From Deltaproteobacteria bacterium (GTDB lineage: Bacteria; Desulfobacterota; Binatia; UBA9968), in assembly GCA_016193465.1 (NCBI GenBank), contig JACPSE010000099.1, positions 1-39,886 of the forward strand: a DNA stretch of 39,886 bases, given 5' to 3'. The notes under the pieces are model-generated. The model saw only the letters and a program-made list of their open reading frames with translations, searched no databases and had not been told where the DNA came from. Of this stretch, positions 23,748-31,851 are shown piece after piece. Each line of letters begins with the position of its first letter. Position 1 is the stretch's first letter. Position numbers and translations under genes: made by a program.

Positions 23748-24155
23748 CTACCCTTTCAGCAAAGCCGCCTGTCCGATCTTCGCCAGCTCGAGATCCTTCT
23801 CTGACGGACGGCCGCTGATACCGATTCCCCCCACGGTGAATTTGTTTTTCTGGATGACGACGCCGCCGGGGATCCCGGTGAGGCGGGGATTGCCGTACCA
23901 ATCAAGAGTGCGGCGCGATTCCCTCAACAGCTCGCCGACTTCACCGCTGTCTTTCTCCATGTAGGCCGAGGTGTAAGCCTTGCTCATGGAGAAGTGCAGA
24001 TTGCGCAGTGGAACGCCATCCATCCGCGCCAAGTAAAGGGGTTCGCCGGTGCGATCGACGACAACGGCGCACACAGGCTTGCCCCCGTCCTTGGCTGCTG
24101 TTTCGAGCATCGCCATTACCGCAGCTTGGGCCTCTCTCAGGGTTAAAACTTCCAT
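23748..24155 (-). CDS. GlcG/HbpS family protein
   Basis: A 135-residue DUF336 (GlcG/HbpS) domain protein: LREAQAAVMAMLETAA at the start, VVDRTGEPLYLARMDG, and the closing block GGVVIQKNKFTVGGIGISG. Family members bind heme or small organic ligands, or accompany glycolate and diol catabolic genes. It is the last of three minus-strand genes after CapA-like and alpha/beta hydrolase genes. No signal peptide is visible. Confidence 0.8.
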   Translation of the reverse strand: MEVLTLREAQAAVMAMLETAAKDGGKPVCAVVVDRTGEPLYLARMDGVPLRNLHFSMSKAYTSAYMEKDSGEVGELLRESRRTLDWYGNPRLTGIPGGVVIQKNKFTVGGIGISGRPSEKDLELAKIGQAALLKG

Positions 24156-24276
24156 ACTCGGTTTTAGCTCCTTTCGGTCAAGGGAGTTCCTTAGTTCATT
24201 TTGACGTACCTACCCTCAATGCGCGGACTACCGGGGTGGTCATGCCCGAGCTAGAAGAGCGGTCGGCTGGCAGCGT

Positions 24277-25074
24277 CTAGCCCACTGACCGCAGGAAGTC
24301 CAGCGCCGCCTTCGCGCAGACCTCGGGGTGCGTGTGCTGCACGAACCCTCCAGCACCGGGCACCATGAAGAGTCGCGCGCCCGGGATTGCGCGCTGCTGC
24401 TCCCGGTATGCCTCAGCGGGCTGTCCGGCGCTGTCCGCCGGCGCGATGACCAAGGTGGGCGCCTTGATCTGGCGAATCCGCTCGGTCAAGTCTATGCCCC
24501 TCGTATAGTTCAACGTATCTTTGACCACCGACTGCCTGGTGCGGCCCATCTGCTGCGCGTACCACTCGGCCAGCGCGGGGTCGCTGTCCTTGCCAAGGCG
24601 GCGGTGCATCGTGGAGCGCGCCCACGCCTCGACACCGTGCTCTTCCACATACGCGGCTGACTCCCCACGAGAGGAACTGGCGAACTTGAACGGCGACGTG
24701 CAGGCGGTCAGACTTTTCACCCTGTCCGGGTACTGGTACGCAAACTGCAGGCCTATTGTCCCGCCCACTGTCTCGCCGATAAAGTGCATCTTCTCCAGAC
24801 CAAGGTGGTCCAAGAGCCGCGCGATGTCGGTGGCGAAGCCCTCTAAGCTCCAGTTGTAGCCCGGCGGTGGCGCTGTGGAATCGCCAAAGCCCCGCGCATC
24901 CATCCGTACCACGCGGTAATGACGCGCCAAGATGGGCACCCACGCCCACCAGAAGCGATGGTTCTTGGCGTTGCCGTGGTGGAGGAGAACCGTCTCGGGC
25001 TTAAGCCAGGGGTCGGTGAAGTCGTCAATGCAGTAGAACATTTCTAGGGTGTCATCAATGCGGACGGTGGGCAT
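24277..25074 (-). CDS. Alpha/beta hydrolase fold protein, altered triad
   Basis: A 265-residue protein with the full alpha/beta hydrolase layout: LHHGNAKNHRFW at the oxyanion strand, YRVVRMDARGFGDS, the nucleophile elbow at about residues 99–104 and LVIAPADSAG near the acid. The elbow reads GETVGG: the catalytic Ser/Cys/Asp position is Thr. At the usual catalytic His position the sequence is GAGGFVQHTH, with Gly after GAG and a His four residues later. Either an atypical hydrolase or a non-hydrolytic family member (for example a lyase or binding protein). It sits between CapA-like and GlcG/HbpS genes on the same strand. Confidence 0.75.
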   Translation of the reverse strand: MPTVRIDDTLEMFYCIDDFTDPWLKPETVLLHHGNAKNHRFWWAWVPILARHYRVVRMDARGFGDSTAPPPGYNWSLEGFATDIARLLDHLGLEKMHFIGETVGGTIGLQFAYQYPDRVKSLTACTSPFKFASSSRGESAAYVEEHGVEAWARSTMHRRLGKDSDPALAEWYAQQMGRTRQSVVKDTLNYTRGIDLTERIRQIKAPTLVIAPADSAGQPAEAYREQQRAIPGARLFMVPGAGGFVQHTHPEVCAKAALDFLRSVG

Positions 25075-25227
25075 GAACGCCTCCTTCGCTGGAGTCTATG
25101 GAGTCGAGTTTATGCTACATCGGCACTCGCTGCGGCGCAAGGCGCGCGTGGCCCTCGGCATCGAGCACAACCCGGACATGGTCAAGCACGCGCAGGGCAA
25201 TGTGAAAAGGGGTAGGCCCTCAGCGGG

Positions 25228-25246
25228 AAGAGCCGTGATGGCTCTT
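25228..25246. terminator. Hairpin after the CapA-like gene
   Basis: AAGAGCC, loop GTGAT, GGCTCTT is a perfect 7-bp stem about 20 bases past the CapA-like stop (read on the minus strand). There is no long T-run, so terminator function is uncertain. Confidence 0.35.
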
Positions 25247-25267
25247 GGTGGGCGAAGAGCTAACCCG

Positions 25268-26680
25268 TCACTTAGGCAGGACGACCCCGATGCCATCACG
25301 GATCTCTATGGTGGTGCCGAAGGGCTTGGACCTCTCCCGCGCCCGCTCGATGACCTGATTGAACTTCTCGCTCCCGGGCTCCGCGAGTCGGGGCACGCTG
25401 AGTCGGGGCCGGCGGCCGTGAATGATATATTCCTCCGTCGGACGGATCCTAATCTCCTTCAACTCGGCGTTCTCCCCGAAGACGACGGTGTGGACGGCGC
25501 TGCCGATGCCGGAGAAGGCCTGCCTCTGCCCGCCAGCGCGATTGGCACGCTCGCGGCTGCGCTCCCGCTCCTCCAGCAGTTCTCCAGCCGTGCTGTCAAT
25601 GCCCAGGCCCATGCGGAGCTTCATTGATGTGGGGAGCTTCGTCACCTCGTCGTTCTGCAGGTACAGCGGAGGCTGACCATAAATGATTGCCTTGCCCTTG
25701 TAGAATTCGATACCCCGCTGAACACCGCCGTGATTGATGTAGATATCGGCGCCGGCATCGATGCAGCCGTGGGCAAAGGTGTTGATGTAATCGTGCACCC
25801 CCACACCATGGGCCTGGTCATGGAGTGCCACGATGACGACGTCGGCATGCCGCCGAGCTTCCGTGACATGCCTGTAGGTCCGGTCCAGGTCCTCCTGGTA
25901 GGCAAAGGTGGACATGCGGAACTCCTCCCCCAACACGAACTTCCGGCCCATGAAAAAGAACTCGGTGTCCGTGTCCTTCTCCCACCCCCGGAGCGTGGAG
26001 CCGATAAGCGGCTCGGTCCGGGCGGCACCCTGGAAACGCACCACCTTCCCACGCCCCCACTCCAGCTCCTGGCTGATGCGCTTGAGCTGTTCGAAGGCGT
26101 CCCGGTCCACGTGCGCGACCGCGTCGTACCGCAGGACGTTGACGCCAGGGCGGCTCTTGTAGGGTGGCAGCTCGTCCGCGGGCATGTAGCCGGCGGGCCA
26201 CGGGAAGGGGAGATCCATCATCTGACGCGGGCCCCAGTCGGCGGCGGCGATCAAGGCGACCCGCGCGTTCTCGGTCTCTAGGTAGGTTGGCTGAGAGGCC
26301 TCAGTGAGGCTGGCCCCGATGCCAGCGTAGGGCATCCGGCCACGCTTCAAGTAATTGATCGTCGTCAGGATACCCAGCTCGCCGAAGTCCGCCACGTGGT
26401 TGTTGGCTGCGTACACGGCCTTGATCCCCATGAACTTAAGTTCCTCTATCATGCTGGGGGGAGCGCCCATGTAGGTCCCGGCCCAGCCCATGCCGGAGCC
26501 GAAGGCGGGCCAGTCCTCACCGTCCTGGATGGCGCACTCCAGATTCGCGAAGCTCAAGTCGGAGCCCTTCAGCAGCTCGACGAGCTTGAGGAAGCCCACT
26601 TTTCTGTGGTGCACCGACACCCGGTGCTCGATATACGAGTTCCCCGTGAACGACAGGTGTGTTTCTCCGTTGTCTGCCAT
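25268..26680 (-). CDS. CapA-like metallophosphatase-fold protein, divergent
   Basis: A 470-residue protein of the CapA/PgsA (poly-gamma-glutamate synthesis) superfamily. Family features: FTGNSYIEHRVS at the first metal loop, DLSFANLECAI, AANNHVADFGELGI (the conserved NNH), then VVIVALHDQAHGVG and GADIYINHGG. Several expected metal ligands are changed: GNS in place of GDS, NHGG in place of GHGPH. No membrane anchor is seen. ATG 26680 follows GGAGAGGG; ATG 26695 is an alternative. It may hydrolyse or bind something other than poly-glutamate. It heads a minus-strand group with the alpha/beta hydrolase and GlcG/HbpS genes. Confidence 0.7.
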   Translation of the reverse strand: MADNGETHLSFTGNSYIEHRVSVHHRKVGFLKLVELLKGSDLSFANLECAIQDGEDWPAFGSGMGWAGTYMGAPPSMIEELKFMGIKAVYAANNHVADFGELGILTTINYLKRGRMPYAGIGASLTEASQPTYLETENARVALIAAADWGPRQMMDLPFPWPAGYMPADELPPYKSRPGVNVLRYDAVAHVDRDAFEQLKRISQELEWGRGKVVRFQGAARTEPLIGSTLRGWEKDTDTEFFFMGRKFVLGEEFRMSTFAYQEDLDRTYRHVTEARRHADVVIVALHDQAHGVGVHDYINTFAHGCIDAGADIYINHGGVQRGIEFYKGKAIIYGQPPLYLQNDEVTKLPTSMKLRMGLGIDSTAGELLEERERSRERANRAGGQRQAFSGIGSAVHTVVFGENAELKEIRIRPTEEYIIHGRRPRLSVPRLAEPGSEKFNQVIERARERSKPFGTTIEIRDGIGVVLPK

Positions 26681-26809
26681 GGATACCCTCTCCATCCCTC
26701 GTCTTTTCGGCAAAGCATAGCCGATAACGTGCAAATAGATCAACCCGGCACATTGGAATAACCCTTGCCCTTGACAAGGTGATAATCCCTCCCTAAGCTA
26801 CGCAGATAT

Positions 26810-27022
26810 ATGGGCCAGGTAATTCGTTTTAAAGAGCTGCACCAGGCGCGGCGCCGCCGTTCGGAAAAGGTCAGCATGGAGCAGTGCGTGGAGCTGTTAG
26901 AATGGAATCTCAAGAGAAGCCTCGACCAATATTTTTCCTCCCCGCCTGAGGAAAAATCGATGCGCGCTACTCAGATCCGCAAGCTCAGTGAGATCCTGGA
27001 ATACGCCCTGAGGCTTCTCTAG
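26810..27022 (+). CDS. Hypothetical small protein
   Basis: A 70-residue, helical-looking protein with a basic N-terminal stretch (ARRRRSEK) and a regular amphipathic C-terminus. No family recognised. TTGACA at 26771–26776 may be the -35 box of a promoter but the -10 region is poor. It ends 18 bases before rmuC and may be co-transcribed with it. Confidence 0.55.
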   Translation: MGQVIRFKELHQARRRRSEKVSMEQCVELLEWNLKRSLDQYFSSPPEEKSMRATQIRKLSEILEYALRLL

Positions 27023-27039
27023 CTTCAAAGCCCCCATTT

Positions 27040-28146
27040 GTGGAAGCGCTTAATCCTATTCTTCTCATCCTTCTCCTCACTGTAGGTTTTGTCGTTCTTG
27101 CCTGGTTTTTCCTGCGCCGCTTGCAAACTCTCCTGTCAGAGAGAAAAGAGGACCAGTCCCTTCTTTTAATCCAGCAGCAGATCGATCAACTGCGCGGTCA
27201 GTTCACGCAAGTTCTGGACAGCAGCGTCCAGCTTATCCACCAGCAGTTGGGACAGGTTTTGAGTAACGTCAACGAGAGGTTGAAGGAAAGCTCGGAGGTC
27301 CTGCAAAAGACACAGCAGAGCCTAGGGGAAAGACTCGACAATGCGGCGCGGGTGGTGGGGAACGTGCAAAAGAGTCTGGGGAGCCTGGAGGAGGCGAACC
27401 GGAAGATTTATGAGGTGGGAAAGGATATCGCTTCCCTGCAAGAGATCCTGCGCGCCCCCAAGCTCAGAGGCGGTCTGGGGGAATTTTTCCTCACTGACCT
27501 TTTGAGCCAGATCCTCCCGCCGGACCACTTTGCCGCGCAGTTTGCTTTCCGCAGCGGCGAGAAGGTGGATGCGGTTATTAAGCTGGGAGGGTCTCTGGTT
27601 CCGGTCGATTCGAAGTTTCCCTTGGAAAACTTCAAGCGGATGTTGGAAGGGGTTACCGAGGATGAAAAGGCTAAGGCGAGAAGGCAATTTGTGACCGATG
27701 TGAAAAAGCACATCGATGCCATTGCCACCAAATACATCCTGCCTGATGAGGGGACCTACGACTTTGCCCTCATGTACATCCCCGCAGAGAATGTCTATTA
27801 CGAAACGATCATCAAAGATGACGGTGCGGGAGGCGAGAAGAGTTTGAGCCATTATGCGCTGAGCAAAAAAGTCATACCCGTCTCCCCGAACAGCTTTTAT
27901 GCCTATCTCCAGGCAATCGTCTTGGGCTTGAAAGGGATGAAGATCGAAGAGCGCGCCAAAGAGATCATCCAGTACCTCAGCCGCCTAGAGGGGGACTTTT
28001 CCAGGTTCCGAGAAGAATTTAACCTGGTGGGGAAGCACCTGGGCCACGCCCAAGCAAGTTTTCAAGGCGCCGAGAAGCGCCTCGATCAATTCGGGCAAAA
28101 GCTGCTGGCGGCGGATGCGGACAAAAAGGGTCTACCGGAACCCTAA
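27040..28146 (+). CDS. rmuC: DNA recombination protein RmuC
   Basis: A 368-residue RmuC protein. An N-terminal membrane segment (about 5–24) precedes a long coiled coil (about 30–130), then the RmuC nuclease-like domain with LRGGLGEFFLTDLLSQILP, VDAVIKLGGSLVPVDSKFPLENF split by a short gap, and FALMYIPAENVYYE. RmuC is thought to limit inversions and rearrangements at repeats; the PD-(D/E)XK-like core is in the VDSKFP region. The start is GTG 27040, or nearby. Confidence 0.92.
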   Translation: MEALNPILLILLLTVGFVVLAWFFLRRLQTLLSERKEDQSLLLIQQQIDQLRGQFTQVLDSSVQLIHQQLGQVLSNVNERLKESSEVLQKTQQSLGERLDNAARVVGNVQKSLGSLEEANRKIYEVGKDIASLQEILRAPKLRGGLGEFFLTDLLSQILPPDHFAAQFAFRSGEKVDAVIKLGGSLVPVDSKFPLENFKRMLEGVTEDEKAKARRQFVTDVKKHIDAIATKYILPDEGTYDFALMYIPAENVYYETIIKDDGAGGEKSLSHYALSKKVIPVSPNSFYAYLQAIVLGLKGMKIEERAKEIIQYLSRLEGDFSRFREEFNLVGKHLGHAQASFQGAEKRLDQFGQKLLAADADKKGLPEP

Positions 28147-28482
28147 GTGATAAGTGATAGCAGGAATTTGCTTTTTGAGCCGGCCCTTGAGAACTCGAAA
28201 GCTGCCTCCTCGACCAAGCGGCAGAGAGCCTTCATGAACCCAAGGGGCATCTCAGGGTTATGAACCGGTCCCGGAGCCCGATTTTGAGGCGGAGAGTATC
28301 CGGTAAGGTAGCATTATGTCAACTCGCGGGAGGTTTCCAGATAGGGCTGGACATCTACTCCGAATTGGAGTAATGAGGCTTTCAAGTTAGCTGGCTGTAG
28401 GAGGGATCGAGGGTAATCTCTTTTGCTGGTGGGGCATGGGACTCTTCCCATAGACCTAAATGTTTCGGCTGGAGGAGAAAAT
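28147..28482 (+). other. Gap with dispersed repeat before a binding-protein gene
   Basis: This 336-base gap is mostly copy 3 of the dispersed element (28262–28411). Near its start it has a short doubled phrase (TAAGTGATAAGTGATAG) that recurs in part at 32724–32752. The last bases hold GGAGGAG, the ribosome site of the next gene. Confidence 0.5.
28262..28411 (+). repeat. Dispersed repeat element, copy 3
   Basis: The longest copy of the element. It shares GAGAGTATCCG, TTATGTCA, a GGGCTGGACATCT block and AATTGGAGTA with 17306–17432, and GGCTGTAGGA with the copy at 291–386. On the complement TTGACA (28317–28322) and GATACT (28295–28300) are 16 bases apart. It ends about 70 bases before the ATG of the next binding-protein gene. 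Confidence 0.7.
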
Positions 28483-29532
28483 ATGCCTATCGTTCGACAG
28501 GTTGCGCGGATATTTTTTTTCATCATCCTGGCCTTGATGACTCTGTTTCCTCCCAGCTACTGGGCTACGTCCCCTGAAGCGGCAGAAAAACCCGAGAATT
28601 TGGTTGCCCAAGCGAAAAAAGAGGGCACGCTGGTACTCTATTGTTCTGTGCCGCTCGAGCTCATGAAGCCCATCACCGAGGCATACGAGCAGAGATATCC
28701 ATTTATCAAATCTACAATTCTGCGGCAAAGTAGAAATAAGATACATGCCAAGGTTAGGACTGAGCAGCTAGCAGGGCAGTTTCTTGTGGACGTCATCCAG
28801 TCCGGGGGAGACCATCTTTACAATTTTGTAAAGGAAGGAGCTTTTGACAGGTACTATTCAGCCGAGGCAGAATCTCTCGAAGCAAAACAAAAGGAACCAG
28901 GTTTCTGGTCAGCTTTTTACCACTCCAACCGCGTCACAGCGTATAATAAGCGGCTGGTTAATGACCCACCTCGGGATTTAATGGATCTATTAGATCCGAA
29001 ATGGAAAGGGCTGATAGCTATGCGGGGCGATGAGGAAGACCAGTTTGTTGTTCTTGAAGAACAAGTCATAGGTAAGGAGCAAGGCTTTGGCTATCTGAAA
29101 AAACTCGCAGCTCAAAAACCCAGGCTATACCTCGACAATGCGCTTCTGGTTCAATTACTGGCAGCCGGCGAATTCCCTATTGTTTTCCATGCTTCTCAGC
29201 ACCTTGTTGAAAGCGCAAAGGGGAAGGGAGCGCCTGTCGATTGGGTGGCAATGGAATGGAAGGGTAAAAAGTTCACGATCACGCAAACATCGGCCCTTGC
29301 GTTAGCGCGAAATGCGCCCCATCCGGCTGCGGCAAGACTTTTTGTTGATTTTGTCCTTTCCAAGGAGGGGCAAGAACTGGTAAGTCAGCTTCATCAGGTG
29401 CCCGCGAAAACCAGAAACGTGAAGCTGGCTTATCCCAATTTAATCGAAGGAATCGAGAAATATTACGTTCCCATTGACATCGGCAAAAAAATCGTGGAGC
29501 TCAAAAAGCGTTACGAGCATTTGTTCCAATGA
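28483..29532 (+). CDS. Extracellular family-1 solute-binding protein (orphan)
   Basis: A 349-residue paralogue of the proteins at 18103 and 22096. The signal peptide covers about 1–28. The mature fold begins LVAQAKKEGTLVLYCSVP and carries LDPKWKGLIAM, then KGAPVDWVAMEW and NAPHPAAARLFVDFVLSKEGQE. ATG 28483 with GGAGGAG is chosen over the longer frame from 28423. It precedes the acyl-CoA synthetase operon by 82 bases, so its ligand may be an organic acid that those enzymes activate (inference). No ABC permease is nearby. Confidence 0.85.
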   Translation: MPIVRQVARIFFFIILALMTLFPPSYWATSPEAAEKPENLVAQAKKEGTLVLYCSVPLELMKPITEAYEQRYPFIKSTILRQSRNKIHAKVRTEQLAGQFLVDVIQSGGDHLYNFVKEGAFDRYYSAEAESLEAKQKEPGFWSAFYHSNRVTAYNKRLVNDPPRDLMDLLDPKWKGLIAMRGDEEDQFVVLEEQVIGKEQGFGYLKKLAAQKPRLYLDNALLVQLLAAGEFPIVFHASQHLVESAKGKGAPVDWVAMEWKGKKFTITQTSALALARNAPHPAAARLFVDFVLSKEGQELVSQLHQVPAKTRNVKLAYPNLIEGIEKYYVPIDIGKKIVELKKRYEHLFQ

Positions 29533-29614
29533 ATGAAATGATATCGCATGAAAGGATTATCTCCTCTCCTGGCAGGTTGAAAAGGGAAATTTAACCTTAC
29601 CGCGACGAATTCAC

Positions 29615-30343
29615 ATGAAGCAGGGAGGCATCATCGGAAGGCTTTTAGTCAAAGCCTACGAACAGGATCGTTCCTTGCTTTTCGAGGTAGAGGCAAAGGA
29701 ACTTCTTCGCAGACTCGGGCTCAGGACGCCTGCCTTTAAAATCGCAAAATCTAAACGTCAAGCGTGCTTCGAAGCCCGTAAGGTTGGTACACCTGTGGTG
29801 CTGAAAGTTTTGTCACCGGGCGTAGTACACAAAAGCGAGCTGGGCGGCGTAAGACTAAACCTTAGGACGCGAGGCGAAATCGGAAAAGCTTACGATGAGA
29901 TCATGAGATCGGCAACGAGATCAATCGGTGATCGCAGGATCTACGGTGTCTTGGTAGAACGCATGGTTCCTCAAGGAACCGAACTTATTGTGGGGGCAAC
30001 CACTGATGAAAAGTTCGGTCCCATCATCGTGTTTGGGATAGGTGGAATTTTCGTTGAGCTATATAAGGATTTTTCCATGCGGTTGATACCCATAACGGCC
30101 AGAGATGCCAACGAAATGCTTAAGGAAATCCGGGCGCGTGACTTGCTGGAAGGTTATAGAGGACAAGATCGCCTGGATCTCGATGAGCTTGTTCGGATCT
30201 TGTTAGCGATAGGGGGTAGGGACGGGCTCATGGCCAGTTTTCCCAGCTACGTCAAGGCAATAGACCTGAATCCTGTGGTTGTATATCCTCGGGGATCTCT
30301 GGTTGTTGATGGCAAATTTTTTCTTCATCAACGAAAGCGCTAG
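29615..30343 (+). CDS. Acyl-CoA synthetase (ADP-forming), ATP-grasp (beta) subunit
   Basis: A 242-residue ATP-grasp protein: FEVEAKELLRRLGLRTP opens the fold, VVLKVLSPGVVHKSELGGVR is the signature of the acetyl/acyl-CoA synthetase beta chain, and VGATTDEKFGPIIVFGIGGI the second. It works with the CoA-binding alpha subunit encoded 17 bases downstream: acid + CoA + ATP to acyl-CoA + ADP + Pi. The substrate acid cannot be read. Probably an operon of three genes. Confidence 0.85.
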   Translation: MKQGGIIGRLLVKAYEQDRSLLFEVEAKELLRRLGLRTPAFKIAKSKRQACFEARKVGTPVVLKVLSPGVVHKSELGGVRLNLRTRGEIGKAYDEIMRSATRSIGDRRIYGVLVERMVPQGTELIVGATTDEKFGPIIVFGIGGIFVELYKDFSMRLIPITARDANEMLKEIRARDLLEGYRGQDRLDLDELVRILLAIGGRDGLMASFPSYVKAIDLNPVVVYPRGSLVVDGKFFLHQRKR

Positions 30344-30360
30344 CCGTACGCGGGTTTAGA

Positions 30361-31851
30361 ATGGTGACTTCCCAGAGAGATCTTAAGTTGCTCGACTATG
30401 TCTTCCATCCTAGATCGATAGCGGTCATTGGTGCATCCAACGATGAGAAAAAATACGGCTATAGAGCCGTCAGCGTACTGAAGACACAACACTTCAAAGG
30501 AAATATCTACCCCGTGAATCCCTCAGCGGATATGATCTGCGGTCTAAAGTCATACCCCTCGGTCAAACACATTCCTGGAAAGGTGGATTTGGCCCAAATT
30601 ATGGTTCCCGCACCATTGGTGCCTGCGATGGTCAAGGATTGCCTGTCAAAAGGCGTTAAGATCGCTCACATTTACACCTCTGGTTTTAGTGAAGCGGGCA
30701 AAGATGGTAAGATGCTTGAAGACCAGATTGTGAGGATTGCAGGGCGAGGCGATTTGAGGATCGTTGGGCCTAATTGCCTTGGAACTTATTGCTCTCGGTG
30801 TCGTTTGGCACTCAATCACAGAGTAGGTATGGAGGTTGGGGACGTTGCTTTTGTTTCGCAGAGTGGCGGACTGACAAGCAGCCTGATCCAAGCAGGCAAC
30901 GTGCGCGGTTTTGCGTTTAGCAAAGCTATTTCCGTTGGAAACTGCGCTGATCTTGGGTTGGTGGAGTTTCTCGAATACATGGCCTCGGATGCGGAGACTG
31001 AGATCATTGCAATGTACATCGAGAGCTTAAGAGGAGATGGCAGGCGGTTTTTCAATGTCCTCCGAAAAACGACGAGAAAAAAACCGGTGGTGATTTTTAA
31101 ATCCGGAAACACCAGGCGGGGGAGGGAAGTCGCAGCTAGCCACACTGGCGCCCTCACGGGGGACTATGTTATCTGGAAAACGGTATTAAGCCAGGCAGGG
31201 GCTATTGAAGTGAGAAGTCTGGCTGAAATGGCGGACGTCATTTCAGGGCTTAAGAGACTCCATCCGATTCCCGGCAAAAGGAGCCTCGCCATCATTGGAA
31301 ATGGAGGAGGTCAATCGGTTATAAGTGCTGACATGTGTTCCGAGTTTAACTTAGACCTGAACGATCTGTCAGCTCATACCAAGAGGAAGCTGAAGTCACT
31401 TCAACTTCCCGCAGGTACGAGCACTAAAAATCCGATTGATTTACCGGCTAGCGTTCTGAGGCGCAAGGAGGGTCATTTTTTTAAGGCTGTTCTGGAAGGT
31501 GTCACTTCGGACCGAAGCATTGGTGCTGTGGTATTGAATCTCGAAATGGAAACTATCATTTATGATCGTTCAGCAGAAAACCCATCTATACATTATTTGG
31601 TGAACATGGTAAAGGCGGCTGCTGAAGCTCGCTCGCCAACATGCGCCGTAATGGTCGTCCTGCGTTCCAGCGACGATCCCAAGCTCCAATCGCTAAAAGA
31701 AGAGATTGCTATGCGGGCGAAAAGGCTGGCAATGCCTGTGTATTGGGATCTCCGAAGCGGGCTTAAGGCTTTGGAAAAGATAATTTACTATTCCGATTAT
31801 CTGCGTAGGAATCGGTTTCCTAAATGGACGGGAGGAGGCAATGGAACTTAA
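30361..31851 (+). CDS. Acyl-CoA synthetase (ADP-forming), CoA-binding (alpha) subunit
   Basis: A 496-residue protein with the CoA-binding Rossmann domain (SIAVIGASNDEKKYGYRAV), the first ligase domain (GPNCLGTYC; VAFVSQSGGLTSSLI) and ASHTGALTGD, whose histidine is the phospho-acceptor of the family. The C-terminal half has NGGGQSVISAD and STKNPIDLP. It pairs with the ATP-grasp protein before it. The next gene starts inside its last codons (31841). Confidence 0.87.
   Translation: MVTSQRDLKLLDYVFHPRSIAVIGASNDEKKYGYRAVSVLKTQHFKGNIYPVNPSADMICGLKSYPSVKHIPGKVDLAQIMVPAPLVPAMVKDCLSKGVKIAHIYTSGFSEAGKDGKMLEDQIVRIAGRGDLRIVGPNCLGTYCSRCRLALNHRVGMEVGDVAFVSQSGGLTSSLIQAGNVRGFAFSKAISVGNCADLGLVEFLEYMASDAETEIIAMYIESLRGDGRRFFNVLRKTTRKKPVVIFKSGNTRRGREVAASHTGALTGDYVIWKTVLSQAGAIEVRSLAEMADVISGLKRLHPIPGKRSLAIIGNGGGQSVISADMCSEFNLDLNDLSAHTKRKLKSLQLPAGTSTKNPIDLPASVLRRKEGHFFKAVLEGVTSDRSIGAVVLNLEMETIIYDRSAENPSIHYLVNMVKAAAEARSPTCAVMVVLRSSDDPKLQSLKEEIAMRAKRLAMPVYWDLRSGLKALEKIIYYSDYLRRNRFPKWTGGGNGT

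Noticed and set aside
25075-25220. Coding-like phrases between the alpha/beta hydrolase and CapA-like genes
   Set aside because: Short frames only, no start or family match; may be decayed DNA but cannot be supported.
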